Assembly: GCA_019454045.1 (NCBI GenBank)
Contig: SKCR01036751.1
Location: 1,240,001 to 1,304,000 of the forward strand
Direction: 5' to 3'
Source: Zanthoxylum bungeanum
Lineage: Eukaryota > Streptophyta > Magnoliopsida > Sapindales > Rutaceae
Length of the DNA stretch: 64,000 nucleotides
Both the position numbers and the translations under genes were made by a program. This document shows, piece after piece, positions 46,669-59,905 of this stretch. Below the pieces are notes generated by a model that was not told where the DNA came from, ran no database searches, and saw nothing but the letters and a program-made list of their open reading frames with translations. Position 1 is the stretch's first letter, and each line of letters begins with the position of its first letter.

Positions 46669-49600
46669 GAACCACGGTTCCAAATTCCAAATGATTTCCT
46701 ATTATCATTACGAAAAGGAATGAAATACGTGTTTACAGGAGCAGTTGTGCTTTTCTTTTACATAAAAAATAAAAATAAATAAAGCATTTATACATAATGC
46801 TTGATTAAAATATTTCATATTTTAAAAAATATTTGTAATATAATTTTAATCACTTCCATACGAATTATGAACTCTTAGATTGTTATGTTCATCCTATCCA
46901 GATAACCTATGTCTAAAGAAAGCTTGATAACATAAATTTCCAATGTAAGATGTACTTGAAGCATTGTCTCCTTTGTATAAGTCTTTTGCATATATATTGT
47001 TAGTCTCCAAAAATAAAAAAAATATTTGAACCACAGTTCCAAATACCCAACGATTTCCTATTGCCATCACGATAAGGAATGGAATACGTGTTCACAGCAC
47101 TTGTGCTTTTTCTTTTACATAAAAAAAAAATAAAGCATTTATAAAAGAGTGCTTTTGAAGATATGATTAAAATATTTCATATTTAAAAAAAAATTTGTAA
47201 TATAATTTTAATCACTCTCAAACGAACTATTAACTCTTTGATTGTTATGTTCATCCTATTCAAATAACCTATGTCTAAAGAAAGCTTGATAACATAAACT
47301 TCCAATGAAAGTATGTAAGATGTACTTGACGCAATTGTCTCATTTTTATAAGTCTTTTGCCTATATATTGTTAGTCTCCCAAAAAAAAAAAAATCTATAT
47401 GAACCAAGGTTCCAAATACCAAATGATTTCCTATTGTCATTGTGATAAAGAATGAAATACGTGTTCACATGAGCACTTGTGTTTTTATTTTACATAAAAA
47501 ATTAAAATAAATAAAGCGTTTATAAATAGTGCTGTTAAACATATGATTAAAATATTTCATATTTAAAAAAGATATTTGTAATATAATTTTAATCACTCCC
47601 AAACGAACTATGAACTCTTAGACTGTTATGTTCATTCTATTCAAATAACCTATGTCTGAAGAAAGCTTGATAACATAAATTTTCAATGAAAGTATGTAAG
47701 ATGTACTTGACGCAATTGTCTACTTTGTACAAGTCTTTTGCCTATATACTATTAGTCTCCAAATATAAATATATATATATATATATATATGAACCAAGGT
47801 TCCAAATACCAAATGATTTCCTATTGCCATCACGATAAAGAATGAAATACGTGTTCACAGGAGCACTTGTGCTTTTCTTTTACATAAAAAATAAAAAATA
47901 ATAAATCATTTTATACCTAGTGCTTTTGAACATATGATTAAAATATTTCATATTTAAAAAAATATTTTTAATATAATTTTAATCACTCCCAAATGAACTA
48001 TGAACTCTTAGACTGTTATGTTCATCCTATCCAAATAACCTATGTCTAAAGAAAGCTTGATAACGTAAATTTCCAATTAAAGTATGTAAGATGTACTTGA
48101 CGCAATTGTATCATTTGTACAAGTCTTTTGCCTATATACTGTTAGTCTCCAAAAAAAAAAAAATATTTGAACCACAGTTCTAAATACCAAATGATTTTCT
48201 TTTACCATCACGATAAGGAATGAAATGTGTTCAATGAGCACTTGTGCTTTTTTTTTTACATAAAAAATAAAAATAAATAAAGCATTTATACAAATTGCTT
48301 TTGAACATATGATTAAAATATTTCATATTTAAAAAAAATATTTTTAATATATTTTAATCACTCCCAAACAAACTATGAACCCTTAGACTGTTACGTTCAT
48401 CCTATCCAAATAACCTATGTCTAGAGAAAGCTTGATACATAAATTTCCAATGAAAGTATATAAGATGTACTTTACGCAATTGTCTCATTTGTACAAGTCT
48501 TATGCCTATATACTATTAGTCTCAAAAAAAAATAATTTATTTGAACCACAGTTCCAAATACCAAATGATTTTCTATTGACATCACGATAATGAATGAAAT
48601 ACGTGTTCACATGAGCACTTGTGCTTTTCTTTTACATAAAAACTAAAAAATAAATAAAGCATTTATACGTAGTGCTTTTGAACATATAATTAAAATATTT
48701 CATATTTAAAATAATATTTTTAATATAATTTTAATCACTCTCAAACGAACTATGAACTATTAGACTGTTATGTTCATCATATCCAAACAACCTATGTCTA
48801 AAGAAAGCTTGATACATAAATTTCCAATGAAAGTATATAAGATGTACTTTACGCAATTGTCTCCTTTGTACAAGTCTTATGCCTATATACTATTAGTCTC
48901 CAAAAAAAAAAAAAAAATTATTTGAACCACAGTTCCAAATACCAAATGATTTTCTATTGCCATCACGATAAGGAATGAAATACGTGTTCACAGGAGCACT
49001 TGTGCTTTTCTTTTACATAAAAACTAAAAAATAAATAAAGCATTTATACGTAGTGCTTTTGAACATATAATTAAATTATTTCATATTTAAAATAATAATT
49101 TTATTATAATTTTAATCACTCTCAAACGAACTATGAACTCTTAGACTGTTATGTTCATCATATCCAAATAACCTATGTCTAAAGAAAGCTTGATAACATA
49201 AATTTCCAATGAAAGTATTTAAGATGTACTTGACGCATTTGTCTCTTTTGTATAAGTCTTTTGCCTATATATTGTTAGTCTAAAAAAAAAATTTTATTTG
49301 AACCACAGTTCCAAATATCAAATGATTTCCTATTGCCATCACGATAAGGAATGAAATATGTGTTCACAAGAGCACTAGTGTTTTTTTTTTTTTACATAAA
49401 AAATAAAAAATAAATAAAGCATGTATACATAGTGCTTTTGAACATATTATTAAAATATTTCAAATTTTAAAATTATTTTTAATACAATTTTAATCACTCC
49501 CAAACGAACTATGAACTCTTAGACTGTTATGTCCATCCTATCCAAATAACCTATGTCTAAAGAAAGCTTGATAACATAAATTTCCAATGAAAGTATGTAA

Positions 49601-50810
49601 GATGTACTTGACACGATTGTCTCATTTGTACAAGTCTTCTACCTATATACTGTTAGTCTCAAAATAAAATAAAATATATGAACCACAATTTCAAATACCA
49701 AATGATTTCCTATTGCTCTCACGATAAGGAATGAAATACGTGTTCACATGAGCACTTCTGCTTTTCTTTTACATAAAAAAACAAAACATAAATAAATCAT
49801 TTATACATAGTACTTTTAACATATGATTAAAATATTTCATATTTAAAAAAAATTGATATAATTTTAAACATTCCCAAACGAACTATGAACTCTTAGACCG
49901 TTATGTTCATCCTATCCAAATAACCTATATCTAAAGAAAGCTTGATAACATAAATTTCCAGTGAAAATATTTAAGATGTACTTGACGCATTTGTCTCTTT
50001 TGTACAAGTCTTTTGCCTATATACTGTTAGTCTCAAAAAAAAATTATTTGAACCACAATTCCAAATACCAAATGATTTCCTATTGCCATCATGATAAAGA
50101 ATGAAATACATGTTCACAGGAGCACTTGTGCTTTTTTTTTTACATAAAAAAATAAAAAATAAAAAAAACATTTATACATAGTGCTTTTGAACATATGATT
50201 AAAATATTTCAATTTTAAAAAATATTTTCAATATAATTTTAATCACTCCCAAACAAACTATGAACTCTTAGACTGTTATGTTCATCCTATCCAAATAACC
50301 TATGTAAAGAAAGCTTGAAATCATAAATTTCCAATGAAAGTATGTAAGATGTACTTGACGCAATTGTCTCCTTTGTACAAAGCTTCTGTTTATATACTAT
50401 TAGTCTCCAATAAAAAAAAAATATGAACCACAATTTCAAATACCAAATGATTTCCTATTGCTATCACGATAAGGAATAAAATACGTGTTCACATGAGCAC
50501 TTGTGCTTTTCTTTTACATAAAAAAATAATAAAATAAATAAAGCATTTATACATAGTGCTTTTGAACATATAATTAAAATATTTCATATTTAAAAAAAAA
50601 AAAATTAATATAATTTTAATCACTCCCAAATGAACTATGAACTGTTATGTTCATCCTATCCAAATAACCTATGTCTAAAGAAGCTTGATAACATTAATTT
50701 CCAATAAAAATATGTAAGATGTACTTGACGCAATTGTCTCATTTGTACAAGTCTTTTGCCTATATATTCACAAATTCTCAAGTCATGTAGCCTATACTGT
50801 TAGTCTCCAA
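46669..50810 (+). repeat. Tandem array, 11 units of ~376 bp
   Basis: Eleven head-to-tail units begin with GAACCACAGTTCC or a variant at 46669, 47028, 47401, 47791, 48169, 48543, 48924, 49300, 49680, 50050 and 50424; spacings are 359-390 bp. Each unit carries GATTTCCTATTGCCATCACG, GAGCACTTGTGCTTTTC, AATCACTCCCAAACGAACTA, CTATGTCTAAAGAAAGCTTG and TATACTGTTAGTCTCC, then an A-rich tract. Units differ by substitutions and short A/T-tract indels. Units 6 and 7 share private variants (TTATACGTAGTGC, ACATATAATTAAA). The last unit is modified near 50770-50810. No coding potential. Confidence 0.95.
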
Positions 50811-51041
50811 TATCCCTATTGCCATGGGTAGCAAGTATGACAGGGATATCTTCATGGTTGAATAGTCCTTGCTTTTCTTGGGGGTTAACTGCCTTTTGCC
50901 GGAGTAAGAGATTAAAATTTGTCGCAAGACCATTGATGTAGACAAGAGATCACACACAATAGAATGACCTAAATTTTAACCTTCATCATCTCAAGGAATC
51001 TCTTAAATATATATATATATTTCATTGCACCAGAAAGATGC

Positions 51042-54000
51042 TTATGAAATGCTTACATGCATTTCTTCGCCGACTGCTGTGAATATTTCGCTGACCCTGT
51101 GGAAGGAAACAAGGGGCTATCAGGACCGCCGTGGCTAGTAAATTAGCTTCATTATCATTTTGCACTCTATTTAAGTAAGACCAAAATTTTGGATTCAGTA
51201 TTTTCATTCACACACTTGAAGAAACGGCTAGGACTACTCAATAAGTTGTATATTTAATTTTGTTTCTCCATATCCATTATAAGTTGTATATTCCAAAACA
51301 GAGAAACAATTAAATGGAGTTTGTCTTCTTTATAGTTCCAATTTTACCTGTGAGTATCTATATTCACCTCTGCAAGCCAAGTTGTTAGATAAACCTGCAA
51401 CATATAATTCAACCAATTCAGTTGAAAGTCTCGTACAAGAGAAATTATTAGGACGATAACTTTGTCGTACACAAGCAAGCAATGTTTGAATCCAAATGAC
51501 TACAATCTACTAATTTAGAATAGAAAAATCAAAAGTTTTGTGATTATTCATTTCTTCAATCTCATGTGTGTTGGATCTGAGGCTTTGTGAAAGTGGATTT
51601 GTACTTCAATCTCCAATTTCAAGTAGTCTAATTTATGCTTTGACAGCACATAAAAATCTTAGAGTTGCAAGGAGAAGAAGATTAAGGACACTGAAGAATA
51701 AGTGAGAATCTCCTCCAACAATAGGGTACAAGAAAAATACCGAACCAATACTTCCTCCACTATAATTCCATGCTCAAGTATAAACAAGTCAAATCTATTT
51801 GGAAGATAACATAGTAAAGTAGCAGTTTTTGCATGGTTTCTTAAGAATCAAAATGATGGGTCGTTCCGTTTGACTGCAGCCTATGCTTTTGGAGTCCTTA
51901 AACATTTAGTATTTACGTTGTAAAGTCTAAATGCGAAATGTTCTGTCTAACTGGATGTGAATTCAAAACAGATGCATTTTGATTCTAGAGCTAAAGTACT
52001 TCAGCTCATAAACTATGTAACTGATATGAAGAATAAGATCCACTTGCTTCATGTATGCTGATGTCAGGAGTGGCGGCTCCTATAAAACAATAGACATCCA
52101 ACAAGTGGCCAGCGGTGTGGAAGACTAAAGGCATTTCATTTGGAGTTCCATCCAACTTTATGTATGATTTATTGGTTAATGAATGAGACTCCTTAAGAAG
52201 CATACTATAGATGTTTTATATGATTCAATCAATAATTCTTGGTTATATATGAAAATGAATCCACTACCTGCAGAATCTCTTGGTTTGGTTGATGATTGTG
52301 TCGTACAGGTAGAGCATGAATAGCAGAATTACAATCCTTCAACCTTGGGGTAACTGGCTGACGAGTTTCTTTAGAATACGAGTGGCACATGCTCAAATCA
52401 TCAAATTCACCTGGATAAAGCTCAGCTGACCAACAAAAGTCATTCACTTGTGGGGTTTCACAATCACAACTAATGGAGAGTAACTCTATGACAAGCAAAC
52501 GCTGCACAAGCCAAGTAAAAGCAAGAAAATAAGGAATGAAAATATAGGAAAAGCAAATAATCTATAACACGTAGAAATTGTATAGAACTTTCATAGCAAG
52601 TTGAACGACAAAAAATGAAAAGTGATTTACCTTCAAAATCAGTTCTAGTTCAAACATCTGAACAAGCTCCTCAGCTAATTTCTCTGAGATCATTTAGAGA
52701 TTACAATCAATAACAAGAATCATATAAAGGTAAGGCTATATGAATATGATGTTACATAAAGTCTCAAAATTCATTTAGAATGTAGTTTATCTATAACTAC
52801 AGTTAATAAATAAAACTAATTAATAAAGGTTTGAAGATTGGCTCCAATAAATCTTCAATCGAAGAATATTTGCATTTTCAAAGCCTTCCCCCCTACAAGG
52901 TATAAATAATTTAGGAATTGAAGCCCCCTAAGAGTCCTTTCAAAGATCATTAAATGAATTTGTGCTTTGAAACCCCATGGATATCAGGTGGAGCATATAA
53001 GATGGGCAGTGGCGGATCCAACGTGGGCCCAGTGGGGGCAGTTGCCCCCACTGGACCCACTAATTTTTTATTTTATTTTAATTATATATATATATTAGAA
53101 AATATAAATAATTAAACAACACCCATAAATATATTATTTATTAATTTTTTGAGTTGTATTTTTTAATATAATATGTAGGCCCAAGCCCAAATTAGTTAAA
53201 AAAATTCCAATACACTTTTGCATCAATCTTATTTCTTAAACATATCTAAAATAATTATATTTAATTTGTATGTGTATAGATAATTGATTATTTTTCATTT
53301 TAAATCCACTAATTTATTTGTTTTTCCATTTGCAAAAGAATAGGAATTCCATTACATTTAAATAAAAATAACTATGTTTGTACTTAGGTTTGATTATTGA
53401 TCTTCTAATTTATTGATATATTTGTAGTGATTCTTTGATCTTTTAATTTATTGATATATTTGTAGTGATTCTTTTACTAAACCATGTCGTGTATAGTTAT
53501 TATATATAAAATATTCACATATTAATATAAATATAATTATTTTGTATATATATATTTTTTATATTTATTTTTTATTTATAGTTGTTCAAAACACAAATGT
53601 TGCGTTTTAGCATTAGACTTTTAATAATTTAATTAAAAAAGTGATTAAATCTACAATAAATTAGCGAAAATTTAGTATATAAAATACTACATAAACTTAA
53701 AATACATAATTTTAAAAATAAATTTTTAAAATTTAGGGTAAATTGATATTTTTAGAAATTATGGATAAAAATATAATTCTGAAAATTTTGGGTTAATTTA
53801 TAAGTTTAGAAACTATGAGCTATTTCATAATTTTCAAAAATATAGGAATCATCTTGTAATTTCAAAAAATATGTATGAATTCATTATATATTATTTTGGT
53901 AAGAAAAAATTTGCCCCCCACTGACTGAAATTTCTGGATACGCCACTGAAGATGGGAAGATAGGTAAATACCGAAAGCAACAATTGATGAAAATGCAAAG

Positions 54001-55895
54001 ACTGGAATCCCACCACCATCACCAGTGTCATTTGCATCCTCAGCATAACTAGAAAATTTCACAAGGGGACTACTACTAGGTCCTTTGAGAAAACATCTCA
54101 TGGATCTGCTAGTGTTTACCATGTAATTTACAGCAGCCACCTGTGAAAGAACAAACAGAGTATGAGAAATTCTGCCAAATGTTTAATGACTAAATATTAT
54201 CAATGCATGCAATTTTAGAAAAGCTCACGTCGGTTGTTTATTGACTCCTGAAGCATCCTAAACGAGCCCATTCTTAGATCCATATGACCATCATATGTTC
54301 AAAAGGTAAGCACTATATATCTTAGACATATAAGTATGGACAAGCCTGATCACATACAAACCGTACTGATATAATAACCACAAGATAGTACCTGTACTTT
54401 CTTGTCTTTTTTAGCCCAAAACAAGATAGTACAGGTACGAGTGCAATTTAGAGCGAACTATTTACCCAGCGTTGCAATATAAGATGTGTTTGGCATTATA
54501 GTGAATGCCAAGGTAAATGTTAAGAATACATACCATATCCTTGTAACATGAAAAGAGTTTACTCCGGTGATGCTCCTGGAACAAGAATCTATTAGGACTT
54601 TCACGTACATGCAAGACGACTAAGACTAAGACTGAGTAAAATTAGGTATTTGAATTCTAATTAAAACAATACAGAGAGGCAAATTGTTCGGATGACAGAA
54701 GAGACCCTCATGTATTTCTATTGTTACTTCAATTTTATTTTAGCTTTGGTCAAATTTAAAAAATTAACAAGAAACATGATCATGTTTAGCTGGGTCAATG
54801 TTAGCTTCCATAAAGAAGTATTCATCTATATAGACAAAGTTGGCTTGTTTGTCTCACTAGGTGCTTTAGTTGGTTCTGCCGTCCTGGTTTCAGACACGAA
54901 GCTAAGTTGTCTAATAACCTCTTCTGTTGGCTTGACGATAAGACTAGTTGCCATGCATTAACGGCTACTAGTTAGTTTATAGAGAAGAAGATACATTACA
55001 CAAATTTGCTGTTGACTATCATGATTTAATCAATTTATACCAATTAATATTTTGAAAACCATTCATGTTCTATAATTAGGCTAATTATCCTTAATTCTGT
55101 TCAATTTTCATGTTCATGAAAATTGATTAGTACAAGAGAAAATTACCTGCTGCCTGAACAATTTGATGCAAGCTTTCTTTCGAATATCAGGCATGTCACT
55201 CAAAACACCTAATTCCATGGAAGGTATGTACCTATATAAAAATAATACTTAAGAGCAACATATAAACCACAATAAACCAATACCGTCTTTTTTTTCTTCT
55301 TGTGGAATCCAATTTAGTTAGTTTAACGAGGTAATCAACTTTGTAGTCATCAATTTCAAATGTATTAGCGATTGCTTTCAGTATTATCAGAAGTGCTTTG
55401 AGGTTGCTTTTTTTAGTTTTATTTTATATTTTTCTAAAAACATTTTATATGTGATTTTAATAGAAGAACTTGCAAGTGCTAAGAAGCACTCTCTATAAAA
55501 CACTCCAAGCGCTTTCTTTACTTTTCTTACATTTTCTCAGCAACCAAACAAAAAGGAAAGCACAAAAATAAGTAATTTAGGTCCTTAAGACATAAGTTTA
55601 TGTAAAGAACTCAAAAGTGTAAAGGAGAGGAAAGGAAAAACCTTTGAGATAAGTAAGAGTTTACAAGTGAAGTGGAGTGGGACCTGCCACTAGACGAAGC
55701 GGAGTTCCACTGTTGACGATACGACGCCATTTTGGACCACTGGTTTCTCAAGTTCCGCTGAGCAGCTGGTCTCCATAGCCTTAGCACCGATGACGGCGGT
55801 GGCGCTGGTGAAGAAATCGAACTGGTGCTAGGGTTTTCTGTTTCCGGTTTCGAATTTGATTCTGATTTTGGAGAATGGGGATCTAGGGTTTCCAT
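51042..55895 (-). CDS. Unrecognised conserved-looking plant protein, 312 aa
   Basis: Eight in-frame GT-AG exons, 5' to 3': 55895-55642, 55231-55147, 54575-54534, 54140-53972, 52683-52631, 52501-52268, 51394-51348, 51096-51042. The protein starts METLDPHSPK, with a Ser/Pro-rich N-terminus (1-40), a basic stretch (LRLWRPAAQRNLRNQW), a probably helical middle (YIPSMELGVLSDMPDIRKKA; KLAEELVQMFELELILKRLL), a Gly/Asp loop (NDTGDGGG), an acidic section and a C-terminus QVYLTTWLAEVNIDTHRVSE...GEEMHVSIS. No known domain, signal peptide or membrane span was recognised. The intact frame over eight exons argues for a real gene. The last two small exons are the least certain. One intron contains a hAT element 15 bp from the donor site. 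Confidence 0.8.
52999..53956. mobile_element. hAT-type non-autonomous element (copy 2 of a pair), intronic
   Basis: Element 53007-53948 (942 bp), ends CAGTGGCGGATCC and GGATACGCCACTG, perfect 8-bp duplications AAGATGGG at 52999-53006 and 53949-53956. Collinear with 29959-30881. A subterminal palindrome AGTGGGGGCAGTTGCCCCCACT-like lies at 53030-53051. No transposase ORF. It sits in the intron between exons 53972-54140 and 52631-52683 of the minus-strand gene. Confidence 0.93.
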
Positions 55896-57321
55896 TTTTT
55901 TTTTTTGAAAATTGATCTTGTGCCGCCACTCTTGATGATAATAAACACAGTGGTGAGTCTGGACTCTGGTGACAAGTGACGGAGTCGTTATTCTACACGC
56001 GCCAAGGTTGCGAGGTGGAGATACATGATATAATTATTTAGGTAAGTATCATTGAGAACCCTTATTTTTATAATATTAAACTTTGATATTTTGTATGGAA
56101 GTCCCTACGAAATATGAATATGATTCCCTAAAAATACTTCAATAAAATAGAAGGAAAAAATTATTTTGTCCGAAATTAGAAATCCAAATTTATTTCTGAG
56201 TAGACAAAATAAAAAACATGTCGTTTTAATTTTGTCTGCTTGGGCACCAATTCAGATGCCAAATTCAAGCAAAATAACTTTTTCCAATTGTAATATGTAG
56301 TTTGTATTTTAAGTGATGATATCACCTATCATATATTAGGTATTCGTTCAATTTATTTTTTTAATTATTAATATGATAAATTTTCATTGATCATTAATAA
56401 GGTCAAGGTTAATTTTATATTTTGAGATTTCTAGCCATAATAAAATATTATAATAAAAAAATTTGAAGCCCTTACCCATTAATTATTTGGAGGCAATAAT
56501 AAAGAAATTTATAGGCCATAAGCGGGCGCTTGACCGATTTTTCCCATTAATAGTATACATGTTATCATATACTACATTAATTAATATATAAGATATATAT
56601 TTCAATATATTTATATACTCGTAATCAAAATGAGTTAAAATCGAATTGGATTAAAATCAGAATGGTATAAAAAAAAGTTTTAGGAAAAAGAAATGTGAGT
56701 CTCATATCCATGGGAAAGTGGGAATTAAAATCTCATTCTCATGGTTGATGATTTGACCCATAGATAAACCCTTAATTTAGCTATAATAAATAATAAATTA
56801 ACAAAATATTTTAAAAAATTAATTTAATAATTAATAATATTATGCACAATATTAAAATAAATATACATATATTCCATCTAAAAATACTCACTTATTTATT
56901 TTATTAGTGCAAATACATAATTTTAATAAATGACTTTTTATAATTTATTAACAATTCATTATGATTATAACATAAAAATAAATATAGGAATAAAAATATT
57001 ATTTGATTTCGATTATGATTCCTACAGATAAATAAATAATTTATTTTGATTCTATTTCATTGTTTCGAATCTAATCTAATTCGATGGTCATTCCAATTAC
57101 GAGTATGTAAACACAAAATTAAATTATTGAAAATTTTAACAAAATCTAAAATCACGTACCATTTTAAAAAATACAAAGGATGATCCTGTGTTTTTCTAAG
57201 AAACAAGGGATGTGGATGTTATTTTCCCTTTACACAACCGAAAATTTCGTCTAGAATTGCCGATAAAATGGATCATTAGAGGGAGAAGACGGAGAGAGTG
57301 ATATCGAAATCGAATCGAAAA
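55896..57321. promoter_or_regulatory. Divergent intergenic region (312-aa gene / Asterix)
   Basis: 1.4 kb separates two divergent start codons, so both promoters must lie here. AT-rich with poly-T at 55896-55907; otherwise no clear TATA boxes can be assigned. No ORF is supported. Confidence 0.45.
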
Positions 57322-59905
57322 ATGTCTTCACACAACAATTCGTCGGCGAACGATCCACGTCAGCCATCGGCGGCGAAGCCATACGTGCCACGGCCCGTGG
57401 ATCCTCAAGAGTTACCCGTTGACTACTCCGGTTTCGTCGCCGTCATTTTTGGAGTTGCTGGCGTCATGTTCCGGGTCTGTAAACCTAATCTCTACTTAAA
57501 AAATCCACTCACTTAACCTAAATTCGGAATCCCTTTATATAATTCTATCATCTCTTATTATGTAATGAATTTTGATGCAGTACAAGCTATGCTCGTGGCT
57601 CGCAATCATATGCTGTGCACAATCACTGGCCAATATGAGGAACATGGAGACTGATCTTAAGCAGATTTCAATGGCCATGATGTGAGTTTTTGATCCTTCT
57701 GTAAAGTCTAAGCTTTATGGATCTAGTTGCTTAAGTTTTTGCATATAAACTTGTAATGTAGTCCGTGATTTGTAGAGATTATTGTGGTTTAAGCATTACA
57801 TGTCGTCTTGAACAATTAGTAATTTAAGGGGTGCATTCATGTGAGCTAGAAGCAATGTTCTAAAAAAAGGCTACGCGATAGGCGTACGGTGGGAGTGCCG
57901 AGCTAGCAACAGTTTAAATGCATAATCGGAATGGCCTGAGGCCCTTTTTTTAGAACAATGGCTAGAAATAAAAAAAAAAAATAAAAAAAAAAAAATTATA
58001 GCCGACCCGAGGCAAATATGATGCAAGGTTTGCTAAGAAAGAAATTTAGTAGCTGATTACAATGATGTTGAAAATATATTTGTTATGTCATGAATTTCAT
58101 TTTCTTAAACCGCATCCAAACTGCGGCTTGACACGGTGGTCAACCTCAACATTTGTTTATTTGTTCATATGTTGATACAAAACTGTCTAAAATATATTTT
58201 ACAAACTATAGTTTGTTAAAAAATTCAATACATTATAGAACTGCCTGTGGTTGTTTGATTTGGTATAATCTGTAGATGAGCTTGCTAGTATGAAATGTTC
58301 ATGGTAATTGTTTGCAAGATTAAGAATCTATTTGGTGTAGTCTCTAGGTGAGCTTGCTAGTATGAAAAGTTCATGCAATAGTTTTTCTCACGTTTGATTG
58401 AGAAGCTAATTGATATTGAAGTCCTTTTAGCAAGGTTTGGTTCTGATTTGAGTGCTATCAGGGTTATTTTCAGTTCTTCTTCACTCTCCTATATTGATTT
58501 AATGTACTATATCCTAGCTAATGCATGACCTATTAAAGCCCAATGAACTTAGTCCAAGTCAGTGTCGTCAAAAGCCCAAAAAAGTGCGGTTAAGTGCAGA
58601 AAAAAGCTCAGGTGCACCAATAGGGCTTTTTTCGATCGAAGTTGGGCATTGTCACCGAGGCACAAAAAAAAGCTCAGGTGCGAGCTTAACTCTAATTGAA
58701 TCAAAATTGACAATTATAATCTAGCCTATTTTGAAAGCCCAAAATCAATTTCAAACCATAGAATAAAAAACCCAGCCCAATTTGAAAGCCCAAAATCAAT
58801 TTTTACTTTACAGGGTCATTGAAACATATAGAGAATACAAATTATTTGAATTTAATTGAAAAAAAGGTTTCTTGCGTCACGGGTGCTTCAAGCGCGCGCC
58901 TAGGCTCAGCGAAGCCCCAGTAGGTCCTTGCGCCTCGGTGCACCTCAACGTGCCTCGAGCTTCTGACAACACTCCAAGCCCTTAAATAATTTTTAGTTTG
59001 TTATTTTAATTGTGTGCAACAATCATTAGACTTGGGAAACCACCAATTTATGGAATCAATTTGTTCCTTGTATCATTGTTGAGTAATCTTGCAGCTTTAT
59101 CTTTGCTTAATTGCTCCAGAAGCATCATCTTTGTGCAGTGTATCTTTGTTGTTGATGAGTTGGTCATATTCATCAACCATGTCAAATAGTGGTGTTAACT
59201 GACATCCCAGATGGTTTGGCCTCTTTTAGTGGAAGCAAGAGGTTAAGGGTTCAATCCCCCTTGCATTGAACATGAACTATGTAGAATTGTGTTATGATCT
59301 TTGAAATGATTTCTCTTGTTTTAGACTTTTAGTTGATACATACAAAGTAATAATTTTTTTAGCAATTTGCGTCTCACTTTCATCATGCGCCTTGCGCCTA
59401 GGTTCCAGGACCCCTTTGCTCCTTTAACTAGTAACTACACAGTCCAACCTTAGAGGTGGATTAGTTTAATTTGGGATGCGGTGTATTGTCACTGAGCCCT
59501 TAAAAAATCTGTTCCGGAGTTTACCATGTTATACTGAGCCCTTAGAAGGTTTTTTGGCGGTTCTTGATCATGTCGATGCTAAATGTTCTGTCATACATAA
59601 GTTGGTGATAATTACATGTATTTGAACAAAGTTCGATGGGGTCCTTATGATTGAAAAGAATAGCACGCAGATCGCTGATTTATGATCTGTTGAAATGACC
59701 TTAATTTATTGCTCTTTTCAGTACTTGCAGAATGCTTCTTTTATACAGCTGTAAACATTGACTTGTTCAGTAATTCATCTTGAATTTTTCTTCTGTATTA
59801 TTGTTATTCTGATTGATTTTAACTTTATGATTGAAAACCAGGTTTGCTATAATGGGCTTGGTAACAAACTACTTGGGACCTGCTCGACCAGGCACAAAGA
59901 GTTGA
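57322..59905 (+). CDS. Asterix (UPF0139/WDR83OS family) ER membrane protein
   Basis: A 105-aa protein from three exons: 57322-57474, 57581-57681, 59842-59905, in frame with GT-AG introns. Similar to Asterix/WDR83OS: a Pro-rich N-terminus (PYVPRPVDPQELPVDYSG), then three hydrophobic segments (VAVIFGVAGVMFR; YKLCSWLAIICCAQSLANMR; ISMAMMFAIMGLVTNYLG) and a short PARPGTKS tail. In animals Asterix partners CCDC47 in the PAT complex, an ER intramembrane chaperone for multipass proteins; the plant role is inferred by homology. The ATG at 57322 is used because the frame extends upstream only via a non-ATG codon. The large second intron holds two MITEs. Confidence 0.92.
57845..57968. mobile_element. 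Short GCGCC-family-related MITE (copy 4) in Asterix intron
   Basis: Element 57853-57960 (108 bp), ends CAATGTTCTAAAAAAAGGC and CCCTTTTTTTAGAACAATG (nearly perfect inverted repeat). Flanks GCTAGAAG and GCTAGAAA are an 8-bp duplication with one change. The terminus resembles that of copy 1 (CAATGTTTAAAAAT). Confidence 0.82.
58553..58980. mobile_element. GCGCC-family hAT-like MITE (copy 5) in Asterix intron
   Basis: Element 58561-58972 (412 bp). The left end AGTGTCGTCAAAAGC faces a right end reading GCTTCTGACAACACT in the flank. Flanking TCCAAGTC (58553-58560) and TCCAAGCC (58973-58980) differ by one base. It contains AAGCGCGCGCCTAGGC and GCGCCTCGGTGCACCTC subterminal blocks and repeated AAAAGCTCAGGTGC units. 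Confidence 0.78.

Noticed and set aside
54692..54961. 89-codon ORF on plus strand
   Set aside because: Lies in an intron of the minus-strand 312-aa gene; no domain or start context.
59205..59290. tRNA-like segment with GGGTTCAATCC (B-box-like)
   Set aside because: No complete cloverleaf or A-box could be drawn; probably a SINE or tRNA-derived fragment, too weak to list as a gene.
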